This document shows positions 1 to 10,800 of a DNA stretch of 64,000 nt, one piece after another (position 1 is the stretch's first letter; each line of letters begins with the position of its first letter). Below the pieces are notes generated by a model. It saw only the letters and a list, made by a program, of their open reading frames with translations, was not told where the DNA came from and ran no database searches. The stretch comes from Ignavibacteriaceae bacterium. Its GTDB lineage: Bacteria; Bacteroidota; Ignavibacteria; Ignavibacteriales; Ignavibacteriaceae. The DNA lies in contig JALNZG010000008.1 of assembly GCA_023229425.1 (NCBI GenBank), positions 90,856-154,855 of the forward strand, in the 5' to 3' direction. Made by a program: the position numbers and the translations under genes.

Positions 1-4
1 AAAA

Positions 5-610
5 ATGAAAAAGAGTTTAGTTTATTTTATCCTCTATATTGTTTTGCTTACGGAGTTACTCGTAGTTATAACAGAGCGAGATGAATTTGAAGAGGCTCAG
101 AACGAAGTACGTCATAAAATGTTGAGTAGTATGGCCACCTCTTATAAAAGTCCGCTACTGCTTGCAATTCCTCAGGCAAAAACAGATTTTAATCTTGGCG
201 ATCCGGAAAACAAAGAAGTTGTCGTTGTGATGACGCCAATCGGACTTGTTTCGGATGAAGAAAAAAAATCAGTAGAGTTTCATGTTGATGTAGCCCCCGG
301 TTCAGGTAAACCAGCCGGATGGCCTGACGGAGGTTTGACTGTTAATTCCAGTAATGAGAGTTTCCAAATTGTAAGATCTGATGATGGAAATGGTAAATTA
401 GTCGGTAAAATTGAAACTGCTGGAGATTTTCAATTTAAAGCTTATTGTAAAGTTGAAAGACAACTCCCCAGTTATTTACCGGAATTTTTACTGGAAGCAT
501 TAAAGGAAATGGTCGGAGAACAAAAAACCGCCAAGAGTCCTGTTGAATCTTTTTCCATCAGCGCTAAACGCCAAGGTGGTAAAGTTTCAAAGGGTATAGA
601 AGTCTATTAG
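5..610 (+). CDS. Membrane-anchored hypothetical protein
   Basis: A 201-aa protein with one N-terminal hydrophobic segment (about residues 5-22) after a two-lysine start, followed by a short charged helical stretch and a probably beta-rich periplasmic domain. The layout (one N-terminal anchor, then helix, then Ig-like fold) loosely recalls GldM/PorM of the type IX secretion system, but it is far shorter and no diagnostic motif is visible, so that is only a guess. The ATG lies five bases into the window, so any ribosome binding site is cut off. A strong terminator follows at once, making this the last gene of an upstream unit. Confidence 0.6.
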   Translation: MKKSLVYFILYIVLLTELLVVITERDEFEEAQNEVRHKMLSSMATSYKSPLLLAIPQAKTDFNLGDPENKEVVVVMTPIGLVSDEEKKSVEFHVDVAPGSGKPAGWPDGGLTVNSSNESFQIVRSDDGNGKLVGKIETAGDFQFKAYCKVERQLPSYLPEFLLEALKEMVGEQKTAKSPVESFSISAKRQGGKVSKGIEVY

Positions 611-622
611 TTCTTTGTTTAC

Positions 623-659
623 ATTTATCATAATCCCTTAAACAGGGATTATGATAAAT
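623..659 (+). terminator. Perfect 16-bp hairpin terminator
   Basis: Positions 623-638 and 644-659 are perfect reverse complements (arm begins ATTTATCATAATCCCT) around a 5-base TAAAC loop, followed by a T-rich tract. It closes the unit ending at 610 and separates it from the operon starting at 738. Because the stem is symmetric and its A-rich 5' side becomes U-rich on the other strand, it could work in both directions. Confidence 0.75.
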
Positions 660-737
660 ATTATTTTTTTATTTTGATTTAGTTCACAAATTAATTAGTT
701 ATTAAATAATAACTTTGATCAAATCAAAGAGAGTTAT

Positions 738-1802
738 ATGAAACAAGTAATATTTTTTCTATTTATACTTTTAATCTCTACTTTTTCGTTAGCTCAAAAA
801 GTAGATGTTAAAGACACTATTAAAGCCGCCGCATTTCAAAATTTTGATGTGCCACCATTTGTATTAACGAATATTATGCGGATCGATTATACTGTCGATT
901 TATTAGATGCCAGCCTTCAAAAAATTCGTGAATGTAAAAACCTCACACAAAAACCTAAAAAAGAAGATTTTGCAAAAGCTACATCTGGAGGAAGAGGTAC
1001 AACCTTTATCCTTTTTATTAAAGAGTCTATTGAACAAACCGGATCTTTTTATATCCGTCTTTCAGTGAAGGCATCCGGTGAGTTGGGGAGTCTTACCAAA
1101 GAATTCTTTTATCTTGTAAACGTTGATAATCCCACAATTGCTTCTGCTGTTAACCTTAGACCCAAATATTTTTATGGAGAGCAGGGCACTTTTAGTTTTG
1201 CTACAGTTGAATTTGGTGATATCAATGCATACTCTTTCAAAATTGAAGATGGTGGAAGAACCGTTCTTACGGGAGTTGGTCCCATTGTAAGTTTAGACAC
1301 AGTTTTAAACAATATAGAGTTTGTTGGTAAACAATTGGCGATTACCGGGATGTACAACGGTAAGGAGTTCACTTTTAAAAATGCAAAAAATGAAATTCTT
1401 AAGTCCTCATGGCAGATTACTATTGATAAGCCATCACTGACAGAGTTTGCTGGATGGAAAACTGTTAATAAAGATGATAAAGGGGAAGAATTTTATATTA
1501 GCATCGATAATCCGAAGGATAGAGAATTTTTATTTACATATATCGGTAATACTCCAACCGGATTTGTTGTTGTAAAACCCAAATTTAAAAATTATCGAGT
1601 AACAAGCGATTTTGAAGGTTTGGTCAACGGTTTAACTAACTACGATGCAGGAAGTTTTAGTTATTTAGTTCTGCAAATAAATGAAGATGTTTATTCAGCA
1701 ATCCCCGTCGGGCAAAGCCAGGATATAAAGATCTCTTTGACTTTTTCTACACAGTTTGAAAATAATGTTAAAAAAGAATTTCGGGCTACAATAATTAGAT
1801 AA
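738..1802 (+). CDS. Exported hypothetical protein, first gene of the giant-protein operon
   Basis: A 354-aa protein with a clear Sec signal peptide (lysine at residue 2, hydrophobic core to about residue 17, cleavage near LAQ). The mature part is rich in short beta-strand-like stretches and looks like several consecutive Ig-like domains. It has no lipobox, no transmembrane segment and no terminal barrel signature, so a periplasmic or extracellular location is likely. I do not recognise the family. It lies just after the 623-659 terminator and 24 nt before the first barrel gene, so it probably opens the operon. Together with the membrane-anchored gene at 5-610 it could be a split GldM-like pair, but this is speculative. 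Confidence 0.6.
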   Translation: MKQVIFFLFILLISTFSLAQKVDVKDTIKAAAFQNFDVPPFVLTNIMRIDYTVDLLDASLQKIRECKNLTQKPKKEDFAKATSGGRGTTFILFIKESIEQTGSFYIRLSVKASGELGSLTKEFFYLVNVDNPTIASAVNLRPKYFYGEQGTFSFATVEFGDINAYSFKIEDGGRTVLTGVGPIVSLDTVLNNIEFVGKQLAITGMYNGKEFTFKNAKNEILKSSWQITIDKPSLTEFAGWKTVNKDDKGEEFYISIDNPKDREFLFTYIGNTPTGFVVVKPKFKNYRVTSDFEGLVNGLTNYDAGSFSYLVLQINEDVYSAIPVGQSQDIKISLTFSTQFENNVKKEFRATIIR

Positions 1803-1826
1803 TCATTACTTTTAATTGAGACTTTT

Positions 1827-3347
1827 ATGCGACTAAAATATTTTGCTTTTTGTTTAATTAATCTCATACTCTACAGTGTTGTTGCTGATGCTCAAACGTA
1901 TGATGATTTCTACCGTAAAATTGATTTAAAATTAAAGAAAGATAGTTCATATTTGAACTTGCATTACGTTGATTTTACAGGTCCGATTGCATTGCCTTCA
2001 TCTGTCACAAGTCTTCCTCGGAAAGATGATGAACCTTTTTCCTTTAAAGTAAATGAGACGACGACCTACCGTTTCGTCTTTTTAATGGATGCAGTGGGTG
2101 TTGATTCTCTGGAGCTTCTCTATATTGAACAAAGAGTTGATAAAAGCGCTGCAGAAGGGGGATTTTTTGGCGGCGGTGGCGGTGGACCTCAGACTGATAT
2201 TACAAGAGACTTTATTTTTAAAGATATGTATGATCTAAAGTTAAATCACTTTGATCAGTATTCAGCTCTCTTTAATAAGGTTACAGATTATATAAAAAAG
2301 AATGAAGATGCTCCTCCTGAAAAACTGTTAAGGATTAATCCTGATACAGAAATAAAAACAAGCTTGGGAATCTCTTCCAGAGATAATACTGATTATCTCA
2401 ATTTTATGCGTACTAACCATTTACATTGGTATCCAAAGCCAAAAATTGTTGCTAAAGCTAAAAGAGGGGCTGCTCTGGAAGAAGTTAAAACAAGTTTCAG
2501 GTTGGACGCAAGCTTTTCTCAAATTAGTTTTTCTCACGAATTTATGGATTTTGCCATGGGTGGAGCAAGTGTAGAATACGGTTTCACCGAAAAAGTTATA
2601 AATTTATTACCCTATCAGGGAACTCCATTTACTGCAGCATTTAGGACATTAATCAACATTTCCGATAAAAAAAGTGATTTGAATAAAGCTCTCATGATTG
2701 ATGTAAAGTTGATGGGACGACTTAAATTAAATACCGCAAAGATGATGAGCTCTCTTCCATTTGTTGCCGCTGATAAACCTAAATTGAATATGGGTACTTC
2801 CGGTGGTTTTGATGTTCAAATTACAAGACCTTTTTCACTTCCATTTTTAAACATTTATTTAAATGCCGGTGGACCTGCTTTTTCAAGTCCGGATGTTACT
2901 GTTCCGAAAGGGGCGGATAAAGAAGCTTATTTCTCTTTTTCACAGGCTGAGGCGACTATGTCTTTTTATTGGAATACAAGCGATAAAATGACAAGCCGGT
3001 TTAGAATGGATGTTGGAGCTGGTTATTACGATATTTGGAAAGGGACATACAGTGGAAATTCTAAAACTACTTCTCAAAAGGAGTTAATTCAGGATAATTT
3101 TTATCCTGTGATTAATTTTTATTTTAATTTCATATCTGACAATAGTGAGTTTTACGGATGTAAAGTTCGCTTTTTCGATAGTCAGGCGTCGCTTACTTCA
3201 TGGCTGAAACTTGTAGAAATTGGTGGCGGCCATATAATTAGATTTGAGGGGACTTATATTTCTGCTCCTATTGCACGGAAATTACGCGCATGGGAAGCAA
3301 AAGATGGCGGAGCTATTGTACAACTTCGTTACCGGTATGGATTTTAA
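1827..3347 (+). CDS. Outer-membrane barrel protein, family A copy 1
   Basis: A 506-aa protein with a signal peptide (cleavage near residue 22) and a C-terminal LRYRYGF, the aromatic end expected of an outer-membrane beta-barrel. Residues 23 to about 200 form a non-barrel N-domain containing a polyglycine loop near residues 111-120; the rest is rich in alternating strands. It is a paralogue of the gene at 4776-6299, with which it shares KLNTA/KLNTS followed by SSLPFV, the MSFYWNTS block and the RYRYGF end. The family is not one I can name. It is followed after 23 nt by the family B gene, so A and B are probably co-translated partners. Confidence 0.65.
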   Translation: MRLKYFAFCLINLILYSVVADAQTYDDFYRKIDLKLKKDSSYLNLHYVDFTGPIALPSSVTSLPRKDDEPFSFKVNETTTYRFVFLMDAVGVDSLELLYIEQRVDKSAAEGGFFGGGGGGPQTDITRDFIFKDMYDLKLNHFDQYSALFNKVTDYIKKNEDAPPEKLLRINPDTEIKTSLGISSRDNTDYLNFMRTNHLHWYPKPKIVAKAKRGAALEEVKTSFRLDASFSQISFSHEFMDFAMGGASVEYGFTEKVINLLPYQGTPFTAAFRTLINISDKKSDLNKALMIDVKLMGRLKLNTAKMMSSLPFVAADKPKLNMGTSGGFDVQITRPFSLPFLNIYLNAGGPAFSSPDVTVPKGADKEAYFSFSQAEATMSFYWNTSDKMTSRFRMDVGAGYYDIWKGTYSGNSKTTSQKELIQDNFYPVINFYFNFISDNSEFYGCKVRFFDSQASLTSWLKLVEIGGGHIIRFEGTYISAPIARKLRAWEAKDGGAIVQLRYRYGF

Positions 3348-3370
3348 TTTTAAAAGTGAGATTATTAATT

Positions 3371-4762
3371 ATGAAAAAATTTAATTTACTTCTGCTGGTT
3401 TTAGTTTTTTTTCAAAACGGATTTTCTCAGGAAACCGATTCTAATACCGTTGCTCATCTTAAAAAGATTTACAATTCTTTAGAGTACAATACTATTGCTT
3501 TTAATGATTTAAAAGAACAGTGGATTATTAATGACCCGGTTTTTATAAGAGAAATTTACAATCGTTTTGTCGTTCGAAACGCATTTAGAATAAATGATAA
3601 AAAAGTCACCCGGGACTATATTGAACAAAAAACACAAGATATTTACGAGGGGAACATTCTAATTGAAGTGCGCAAAAGATACTATGATGATGAAATAGAG
3701 TTTTTTGCTTTCCTACCTGAGGAAGAAATAAATCAGCCTAATCCTAAATTTACTTTTGACCCTTTTGTTGACGGCTTCTATTTACGCGAAGTTTTAAATG
3801 ATAAAATTTATGATAAAGTAAGAAACCGTGATTACTATTATGACAACCTCACAAAAACTGATTATGATGTAAAAACCGGTTATTATTTTGATTTAAAACT
3901 TAATCTATTAGACCCTGAAATTATGTATTGGAATACGACAAGTAATTCCAGAAATAAATACCTGCTTTCCATTTTTGGAAAATGGGGAGACGAACGTATC
4001 ATGCAGCCGGGCTGGTATGCAAATGAATATATCGTTGGATCGAAAGTCACCTTTTTTAGTAATGTCAGTAATAATCCACAAAATTATACGTATTCGGTCT
4101 CTCTTGGCACAAATTTTCCGGCAAGCCAACCTTTTATAGGTACTCCACCCGCAAAACCGTTATATGTTTCCGGGAAAGCGCTCTATGTTAAAATTTCAGG
4201 TGATGTTATGAAATATATCGACGAAAGTTTAACTGATTTTGATTTAAGCATTGAATCGAAATATACTTTTGTTGATAATACAAAAGCGTTAGATTATGGT
4301 AAATATCTTACAAAATTTGATTTTTATTCAAACAAAACTTATTTCATAATCGAATTGAAAAAAAGAAATCTCTTTAATCTTTTTGATTTTGGGGATTTTG
4401 AACTTGGCGGCGGAATTGGTTCACCGGATATTCATCATTTACAATACGACCCCGCTTCTGCTAAAATTTCAGATTTAGATGGGACAAAAAGCCTATTTAG
4501 TAAATTTTCTCATTTTGCCTTTGTAGATTTCGGAGTCTCACGTACCGGAGGATTAATTCAACATAATTTAAATACTTTAATTGGTTATAATGTACAGGGT
4601 GGCTTCGGTTATTTTGGTGTAAAAATAAAAGTTATGTTAAGCGATACTTTCGGTTTTGATATAAGATATTTCAATACATATGGAGTTGATAAGAAAAAAT
4701 ACGAACCTTGGCGGTATGATTCGTTCTTGGTCTTTTCTCCGATCTTAAGAATTAACTATTAA
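3371..4762 (+). CDS. Outer-membrane barrel protein, family B copy 1
   Basis: A 463-aa protein starting at the ATG at 3371, where MKKFNLLLLVLVFF begins a good signal peptide; an upstream in-frame ATG at 3290 lies inside the preceding gene and is unlikely. The N-terminal domain (about residues 25-110) is helical and highly conserved with the second copy: NSLEYNTIAFNDLK, REIYNRFVV and RKRYYDDE. A long strand-rich region ends in FSPILRINY, consistent with a barrel C-terminus. It pairs with the family A gene immediately upstream. No known family was recognised; a role in surface-protein export or anchoring is inferred only from its position. Confidence 0.65.
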   Translation: MKKFNLLLLVLVFFQNGFSQETDSNTVAHLKKIYNSLEYNTIAFNDLKEQWIINDPVFIREIYNRFVVRNAFRINDKKVTRDYIEQKTQDIYEGNILIEVRKRYYDDEIEFFAFLPEEEINQPNPKFTFDPFVDGFYLREVLNDKIYDKVRNRDYYYDNLTKTDYDVKTGYYFDLKLNLLDPEIMYWNTTSNSRNKYLLSIFGKWGDERIMQPGWYANEYIVGSKVTFFSNVSNNPQNYTYSVSLGTNFPASQPFIGTPPAKPLYVSGKALYVKISGDVMKYIDESLTDFDLSIESKYTFVDNTKALDYGKYLTKFDFYSNKTYFIIELKKRNLFNLFDFGDFELGGGIGSPDIHHLQYDPASAKISDLDGTKSLFSKFSHFAFVDFGVSRTGGLIQHNLNTLIGYNVQGGFGYFGVKIKVMLSDTFGFDIRYFNTYGVDKKKYEPWRYDSFLVFSPILRINY

Positions 4763-4775
4763 CCGGCGATCGCTT

Positions 4776-6299
4776 GTGAGAAAATCAACTATAATTGCTG
4801 GTTCTTTTATTTTTTTCCTATTTGCTTTTGCGAATAGTATTGCACAAACTAATCTTAAAAACACTTTCAGTAAAATTGAACGGAAACTTGCCGAGGATAA
4901 AAACTACTTGGACATTTATTCAATAATGTTCCAAGCTGGCTCAGTTAAGTTAAATGATTTACAAAATATTCCTCGAACTAACGAAAAATCTCCCTTTAAC
5001 TTCAACTCAACGGACACCTATTCTTACGAAATTATTTTCATGAAAGAGAATTCTGAATTTGATTCTACAACTTTATTGCAAGTAAGAGAAACCATTGATA
5101 AGGCGGCTTCTACCGGTGACTTTTTCGGAACATCTTCTTCTGAATCTTCAAAAGAAGCGAATGTTGTTTTAACTTTCCAGGATATTGAAGAGCTTTATTT
5201 TAGTCATCCTGAAACTTATGCTGCTTTATTTAAGTTAGCGGAATTCTTGATTCATAATAATGAACCGGTTAAACTTCTTGGTATTAAGGTTGATGACCAA
5301 GTAAATAAAAGCAAAGGTATTTCGAGTAAAAACAACCAGGATTTTCTTAATTTTCAACGGGTAAACAGTAACCATCATTATCCCAAAGTTATAATTGATA
5401 CGCAAAAAAAATCTAGAAGAGCGCGAGGAGCAACTCCTGAAACAGAAGTAACTGATTATAAGATTGATGCGAGTTTTGGAAATGTTTCTTTTTTTTATAG
5501 GGATATGGACTTAGGTTACAGCACGATTAGTGCTGAGATTGATATGGGGGCAAAAGTTTTGAATCTTCATCCGTGGCAGTCAATGTCACTTACTGCCGGT
5601 ATTCGATCTCTCGTCACTATTTCCAGCGCTTCGCAAAATCTTTTGGAAGATTTTATTATTGATGCGCGATTAATGGGACGCACAAAACTCAACACCTCCA
5701 GCCTTATCAGTAGTTTACCTTTTGTTTTTGTAACCGCGCCAAAACTTAATGTCGGATCCGGGTTAGTGTTGGATATAAGTGCTTCAAGAGCATATGGTTT
5801 ACCATTTGTTAATTTTTACTTAGCTTCTGGAGCAACCAAAGCGTTTAATCCTTCTGTAAAATTTGTTGATAAAAAAGGGGAACTGGTCGCATATTTTACT
5901 CCACAACAGTGGGAATCTTCTATGTCCTTTTATTGGAATACAAGTGAAGAGATGACATTGAGGTTTAGAATAGATATTGGCGCTGCTAATTATAACATTC
6001 AAAAAATTAACTACACTAATGGCGGTACTATCAATCAAGTTTACAATAAGATTCAACCTACTGCAACATTGTACCTAAATTTTGCCCCAAAGAATAATGA
6101 TTTTTTCGGATCTAGTTTCAGAATATTTGATAATCAATTAACTGTTAAATTTTGGATGAAGTTAATAGAATTCTCTTCACTCCATTCTTTTCGATTTGAG
6201 ACGAGTTACATCTCGGCACCATTTCTCCGGGCTGTGAAAGAATGGGAAGCTGAAGAAGGAGCCTCATATTTTTCAATAAGATATCGATACGGATTTTAG
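4776..6299 (+). CDS. Outer-membrane barrel protein, family A copy 2
   Basis: A 507-aa paralogue of the product of 1827-3347, starting at a GTG 13 nt after the previous stop. It has a signal peptide (cleavage near residue 23), the same N-domain plus barrel layout, the shared KLNTS...SSLPFV and MSFYWNTS blocks, and the same C-terminal RYRYGF. The glycine loop of copy 1 is replaced here by a serine-rich loop (FFGTSSS). The level of divergence suggests an old duplication kept by selection rather than a recent one. It is followed after 8 nt by the second family B gene, repeating the A-B order. Confidence 0.65.
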   Translation: MRKSTIIAGSFIFFLFAFANSIAQTNLKNTFSKIERKLAEDKNYLDIYSIMFQAGSVKLNDLQNIPRTNEKSPFNFNSTDTYSYEIIFMKENSEFDSTTLLQVRETIDKAASTGDFFGTSSSESSKEANVVLTFQDIEELYFSHPETYAALFKLAEFLIHNNEPVKLLGIKVDDQVNKSKGISSKNNQDFLNFQRVNSNHHYPKVIIDTQKKSRRARGATPETEVTDYKIDASFGNVSFFYRDMDLGYSTISAEIDMGAKVLNLHPWQSMSLTAGIRSLVTISSASQNLLEDFIIDARLMGRTKLNTSSLISSLPFVFVTAPKLNVGSGLVLDISASRAYGLPFVNFYLASGATKAFNPSVKFVDKKGELVAYFTPQQWESSMSFYWNTSEEMTLRFRIDIGAANYNIQKINYTNGGTINQVYNKIQPTATLYLNFAPKNNDFFGSSFRIFDNQLTVKFWMKLIEFSSLHSFRFETSYISAPFLRAVKEWEAEEGASYFSIRYRYGF

Positions 6300-6307
6300 A
6301 GATTTCT

Positions 6308-7825
6308 ATGAAAAAAATTATTATCATCTTATTTGTGATTTTTCTTCAGAATCTTTATTCACAGGAGACAGATTCCTTAGCAACAACAGCAATTTCGGGT
6401 GACAGCAGTTTAGTAAATACCCCCACACTTGTGGATACGCTTGTTCAAACTCCCGTTGAACAGACAGTTGCAATTCCTAAATTTGCGCCGCTAAAAATAT
6501 CAGATCCAAAAGAACTTCGGCTTGAAAAAATTTACCGGAATTTGGAATACAATACCACGGCATTTAATGACCTTAAAAAAACTTGGGTCGTAACTGATCC
6601 TGTGTACGTACGTGAAATCTATAATCGTTTTGTTGTTAAAAATGCTCTTATGATTCAAGGAATTAAACCGACTCTTGAAATTCTGACTGAAAAATCGCGA
6701 GATATATATGGCGGTAATGTTTTTGTTGAATTACGAAAACGTTACTATGATGACGAAGTTGAGATCCTAAGATTTTTTACTGAAGCAAAACTTGTTACTC
6801 AAGACAGTTCTGATTATTTTTTTGATGAAATTCATGATTACGTTTTTATCAAAAATGTTCTTGGTGAAGAAATGTACCAGGACTTAAAAAAGCAGTTTTA
6901 TGCTTTAAATGATCTAACAAAGAGTTCTTACGATAACAAGTATTCTTATAATTATGATATTTATCTTCATTTTTTTGAACCAGAATTAATGTTTTGGAAT
7001 GCAACAACAAATCAAAAAAATAAATATTTACTTTCTGCCATTGGACGGTGGGGGAATGATTTTATTAGTTTACCTGCATGGTTTTACCCTGATTATGTTA
7101 CCGGTCTAAAAGTAACCTATATTGACTATCTCATTAATAATAGACCAAACAATACTTACATTTTAGAAATGGGGACAGGGCTTCCCGCTCGTCAACCGGT
7201 TTTAGGAATCGAAGCTGAAGAATTATCCAAACGCTTATTTCATACAGGAGCAAATCTCTATTTCAAAATAATGGGAAATCCCCTAAGGCTTTTTTGGGAT
7301 GATATGCTTGACATCGAGGTTACGCTTCAAGGAATGTTAAGTTTAACACAATATAAAACCAAAGATTTTAGACTTAATTATCTAACACAATTTTATTCGC
7401 AACGAAACTATTTTTCTTTTTTTGTAAGAAAAAAAGAATTACTCAGTTTTTCGGATGTCGGAGCTTTAGGTGTTGGTTTAGGTGTTTCTTCGTATGACAT
7501 TTATCATTTTTTACTTGATCCGGATCAGATAAAACTAACAGACCTAGAAACCAACAGTAAAGGCAAATTCAAAAATAATTTATTAGCTGAAGTGTTTATT
7601 TCCGGTGAAGGCGGGTTACTAGCTCATAACCTTTCTACGTTGTTTAGCTATGACTATACTGAATCCTATGGATTTATTGGATTTAAAATGTTTTTTATGC
7701 TGAATAATACATTTGGATTTGATTTCCGATACTTTACGTCTTACAGATTTACGACCAAGCCTTTACCGTTTTACCGGACTAATTCTTATTTAGTTTTTTC
7801 TCCGGTAATCAGAATAAATTATTAA
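6308..7825 (+). CDS. Outer-membrane barrel protein, family B copy 2
   Basis: A 505-aa paralogue of the product of 3371-4762. After a signal peptide ending near LYSQ it carries an extra threonine/serine/valine-rich linker of roughly 45 residues that copy 1 lacks, then the same conserved blocks (RNLEYNTTAFNDLK, REIYNRFVV, RKRYYDDE) and the same end, FSPVIRINY. The linker would place the conserved helical domain further from the membrane. It is the last barrel before the giant repeat protein, 62 nt upstream of it. The function is unknown; the duplicated A-B arrangement suggests that A and B form one complex. Confidence 0.65.
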   Translation: MKKIIIILFVIFLQNLYSQETDSLATTAISGDSSLVNTPTLVDTLVQTPVEQTVAIPKFAPLKISDPKELRLEKIYRNLEYNTTAFNDLKKTWVVTDPVYVREIYNRFVVKNALMIQGIKPTLEILTEKSRDIYGGNVFVELRKRYYDDEVEILRFFTEAKLVTQDSSDYFFDEIHDYVFIKNVLGEEMYQDLKKQFYALNDLTKSSYDNKYSYNYDIYLHFFEPELMFWNATTNQKNKYLLSAIGRWGNDFISLPAWFYPDYVTGLKVTYIDYLINNRPNNTYILEMGTGLPARQPVLGIEAEELSKRLFHTGANLYFKIMGNPLRLFWDDMLDIEVTLQGMLSLTQYKTKDFRLNYLTQFYSQRNYFSFFVRKKELLSFSDVGALGVGLGVSSYDIYHFLLDPDQIKLTDLETNSKGKFKNNLLAEVFISGEGGLLAHNLSTLFSYDYTESYGFIGFKMFFMLNNTFGFDFRYFTSYRFTTKPLPFYRTNSYLVFSPVIRINY

Positions 7826-7887
7826 TAGTATGCCTCTGAATGGAAATCATATTCACATCTACAATAGGTGAATAGGAGAGTAATTAT

Positions 7888-10800
7888 ATGAAAATATTTT
7901 TAAAATTTACTTTTTCTTTTTTTCTACTAGTGACTTTAGTTTATGGCAAGAGTAGTTGGGAAATGAGTTACGCCTCTTCTTCACCGGCGCCAAAATCTAT
8001 TTCGGTGATTACGCCAGATGGAGGAGAAATATTTCAAGCCGGACGTCTCACAGAGATTCAATGGACGAGCGATGCCGTTGCAAATGTAAAAATCCAATTT
8101 ACAACTAACAACGGGGCTTCCTGGGATACCGTTATTAATAAAACTGCTGCAAGTTCAGGAAGTTTTGTTTGGGAAATTCCGAATACAATTTCGACAAATC
8201 AAGCTAAAATTAGGGTTATCGATTTTACTGATATTTCAGTTGCCGATACATCAAATACATCTTTTCAAATTGTAAGGTTGATTTTAACAAGTCCAACATT
8301 AAATCAGAAAATTCAAACCGGTGGAGCAAAAACAATTCAGTGGACAGCTAGCTCAAATATTGCTACAGTTAAATTAGAATATTCAACAAACAGCGGAGGA
8401 GCGTGGACAACAATCGTATCAAATTTGCCTGCAACACCAGCAAGTTACAGTTGGACTCCTATTCCGAATACTCCTTCAGCAACAGCAAATGTTAGAATTA
8501 GTCTTTCTTCTGTTCCGGAAATTTCGGATACGAGTGACAATTTTTTAATTACTTCTCTTGAATTAACAAAACCAAACGGTGGTGAGAATTGGTTTGCAAA
8601 TTCTTTTAAAACGATTACTTGGACCTCCACAAATTTAGATCTTATCAATTTAGAATACTCTACTAACAATGGTTCAACATGGAATTTTATAAACAGTAAT
8701 CCTCTATCAGCAGGCAGTGGAAGTTATTCTTGGAGAGTTGCGTCTTCAGCAACTGCACAAGCAAAAGTTAGGATTTCCGACGCAACTGTTTCATCAATTA
8801 ATGATGTGAGCGATAATGTTTTTACTATTTCATCATTAAAAATTACTTCTCCTAACGGTGGAGAGGGATTTGCCCCTACATCAACTCAAAATATTTCATG
8901 GACATCAAATTCCATAAATACAATTAATATTGAATACTCTACTGATGATGGAAACACCTGGGATGCTATTCAAAATTCAGTGAATGCAAATCTTGGGAGT
9001 GTAAGTTGGAATCTTCCCGGCTTTTCATTTTCAGACGGAAGAATAAGGATTGTTTCAACTGATGATTCAACAAACTATGATATAAGTGACAACAGTTTTA
9101 AGGTTGGAAGTCTTTCTGTTATTTCTCCAAACGGTTCTGAAATTCTACAAAAAGGGTTGTCGCAGCGGATTGAATGGACGAATTCTTCAAACGTTGCAAA
9201 TGTGACTATCGAAGTTTCTTCAAATAATGGTACAACATGGATTCCGATCGCATTCAACACGGCAGCAAACACGGGATTTTATAACTGGACAGTAGGCAAC
9301 TTCCCTTCAAACCAAGTTTTAATCCGCATAAGTGATGCAGACAATCTAAATATTCTCGATCAAAGCGATGCTGTTTTTATTATTAAAAAATTAGATTTGG
9401 TTTCTCCTCTAGGAGGAGAATATTTTCCGGTTGACAGCATAAAACAAATTCTTTGGAACAGCGGAAATGTTACCAATACAAAGATTGAGTATTCGACTGA
9501 TAACGGTTCTTCATGGATTACTTTAACAAGTTCTACCCCTGCCGCAGCTCAAAGTTATAATTGGACAGTACCAAATACGCCAACTAATTTTGCCAAAGTT
9601 AGAATTAGTGATGCAGATTTTCCGGCTTCTGAAATTGCCGATACCAGCAACAACACATTTTTTATAAGCTCTCTTTCGCTCGTTTCTCCAAATGGCGGAC
9701 AAAATTTCCCTATCGGAAGTTTACAAACAATCAGCTGGAAAACTCATTCTTCAATCTCAAAAGTTAAATTGGAATATTCAACTAATAACGGTTCAACCTG
9801 GAAAACAATTGTTGATTCAACAACAGCTTCCGCGTTATCGTATGCATGGATCGTTCCGAATGACCCTACAGTATTGGCAAGAGTTCGTGTTAGTAATGCA
9901 AGCAATTCTGTAGTAAATGATTATAGCGACAGTTATTTCACAATTGGTTCTATTAGATTAACCTCTCCTAATGGAAGTGAGAAATGGGCGGTTGGAAATA
10001 CAAAAACGATAACATGGTTAAATGTTTCAACGATCAGTTCAATCAATATTGATTACACAACCGATAATGGCACAAATTGGATTCCGGTTGCCTCGAATCT
10101 TAATGCAAGCGCTGAAACTTATAACTGGAGTATTCCGGATACGTTAACTCCTTCTTCACTCGCTCGTGTTAGAGTTTCGAGTGTTACGGATAATCAAATT
10201 TATGATATAAGCGATAATGTTTTCACTTTTGCCAAAATTAGTGTGACAAGTCCCAATGGAGCAGAAAAATTACAGGTTGGTAAGCGGATAAATATTACAT
10301 GGTCTGCTTCAAATATTTCTTTGGTGAATATTCAAGTTTCTACAGACAACGGATTGAACTGGAATACGTTAGCGAATAATGTTTCCGCCTCGGTTGGTAC
10401 TTATGCATGGACGATAAGTGACATGCCTACTCAACTTGCCCGAATAAGAATTGTTGATGCTGAAGTTCCGGATGTGCTTGATCAAAGTAATGCGACATTC
10501 AGTATTCTTAAACTTGACCTAACATCTCCAAATTTAAATGAAGGTTGGACGATTGGGACAACGAAAAATATAACCTGGAGTAGTTCAGCTATTGCAAATG
10601 TAAAGTTGGAATATTCTACAAATAACGGCTCTATTTGGCAATCCATCATTGCATCTGTAGATGCTACTTTAGGAACCTATGCTTGGACGATCCCGAATGA
10701 ACCATCCTCACAAAGTTTGGTAAAAATTAGTGATGTAACTACTGCTTCTATTCAAGATTCTTCTACATCAAGTTTTATTATTGGGAAAATTGCGGTTACT

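Noticed and set aside
5..1802. GldM/PorM split into two genes
   Set aside because: The topology loosely fits, but there is no recognisable GldM motif and a strong terminator separates the two genes, so the name is not assigned.
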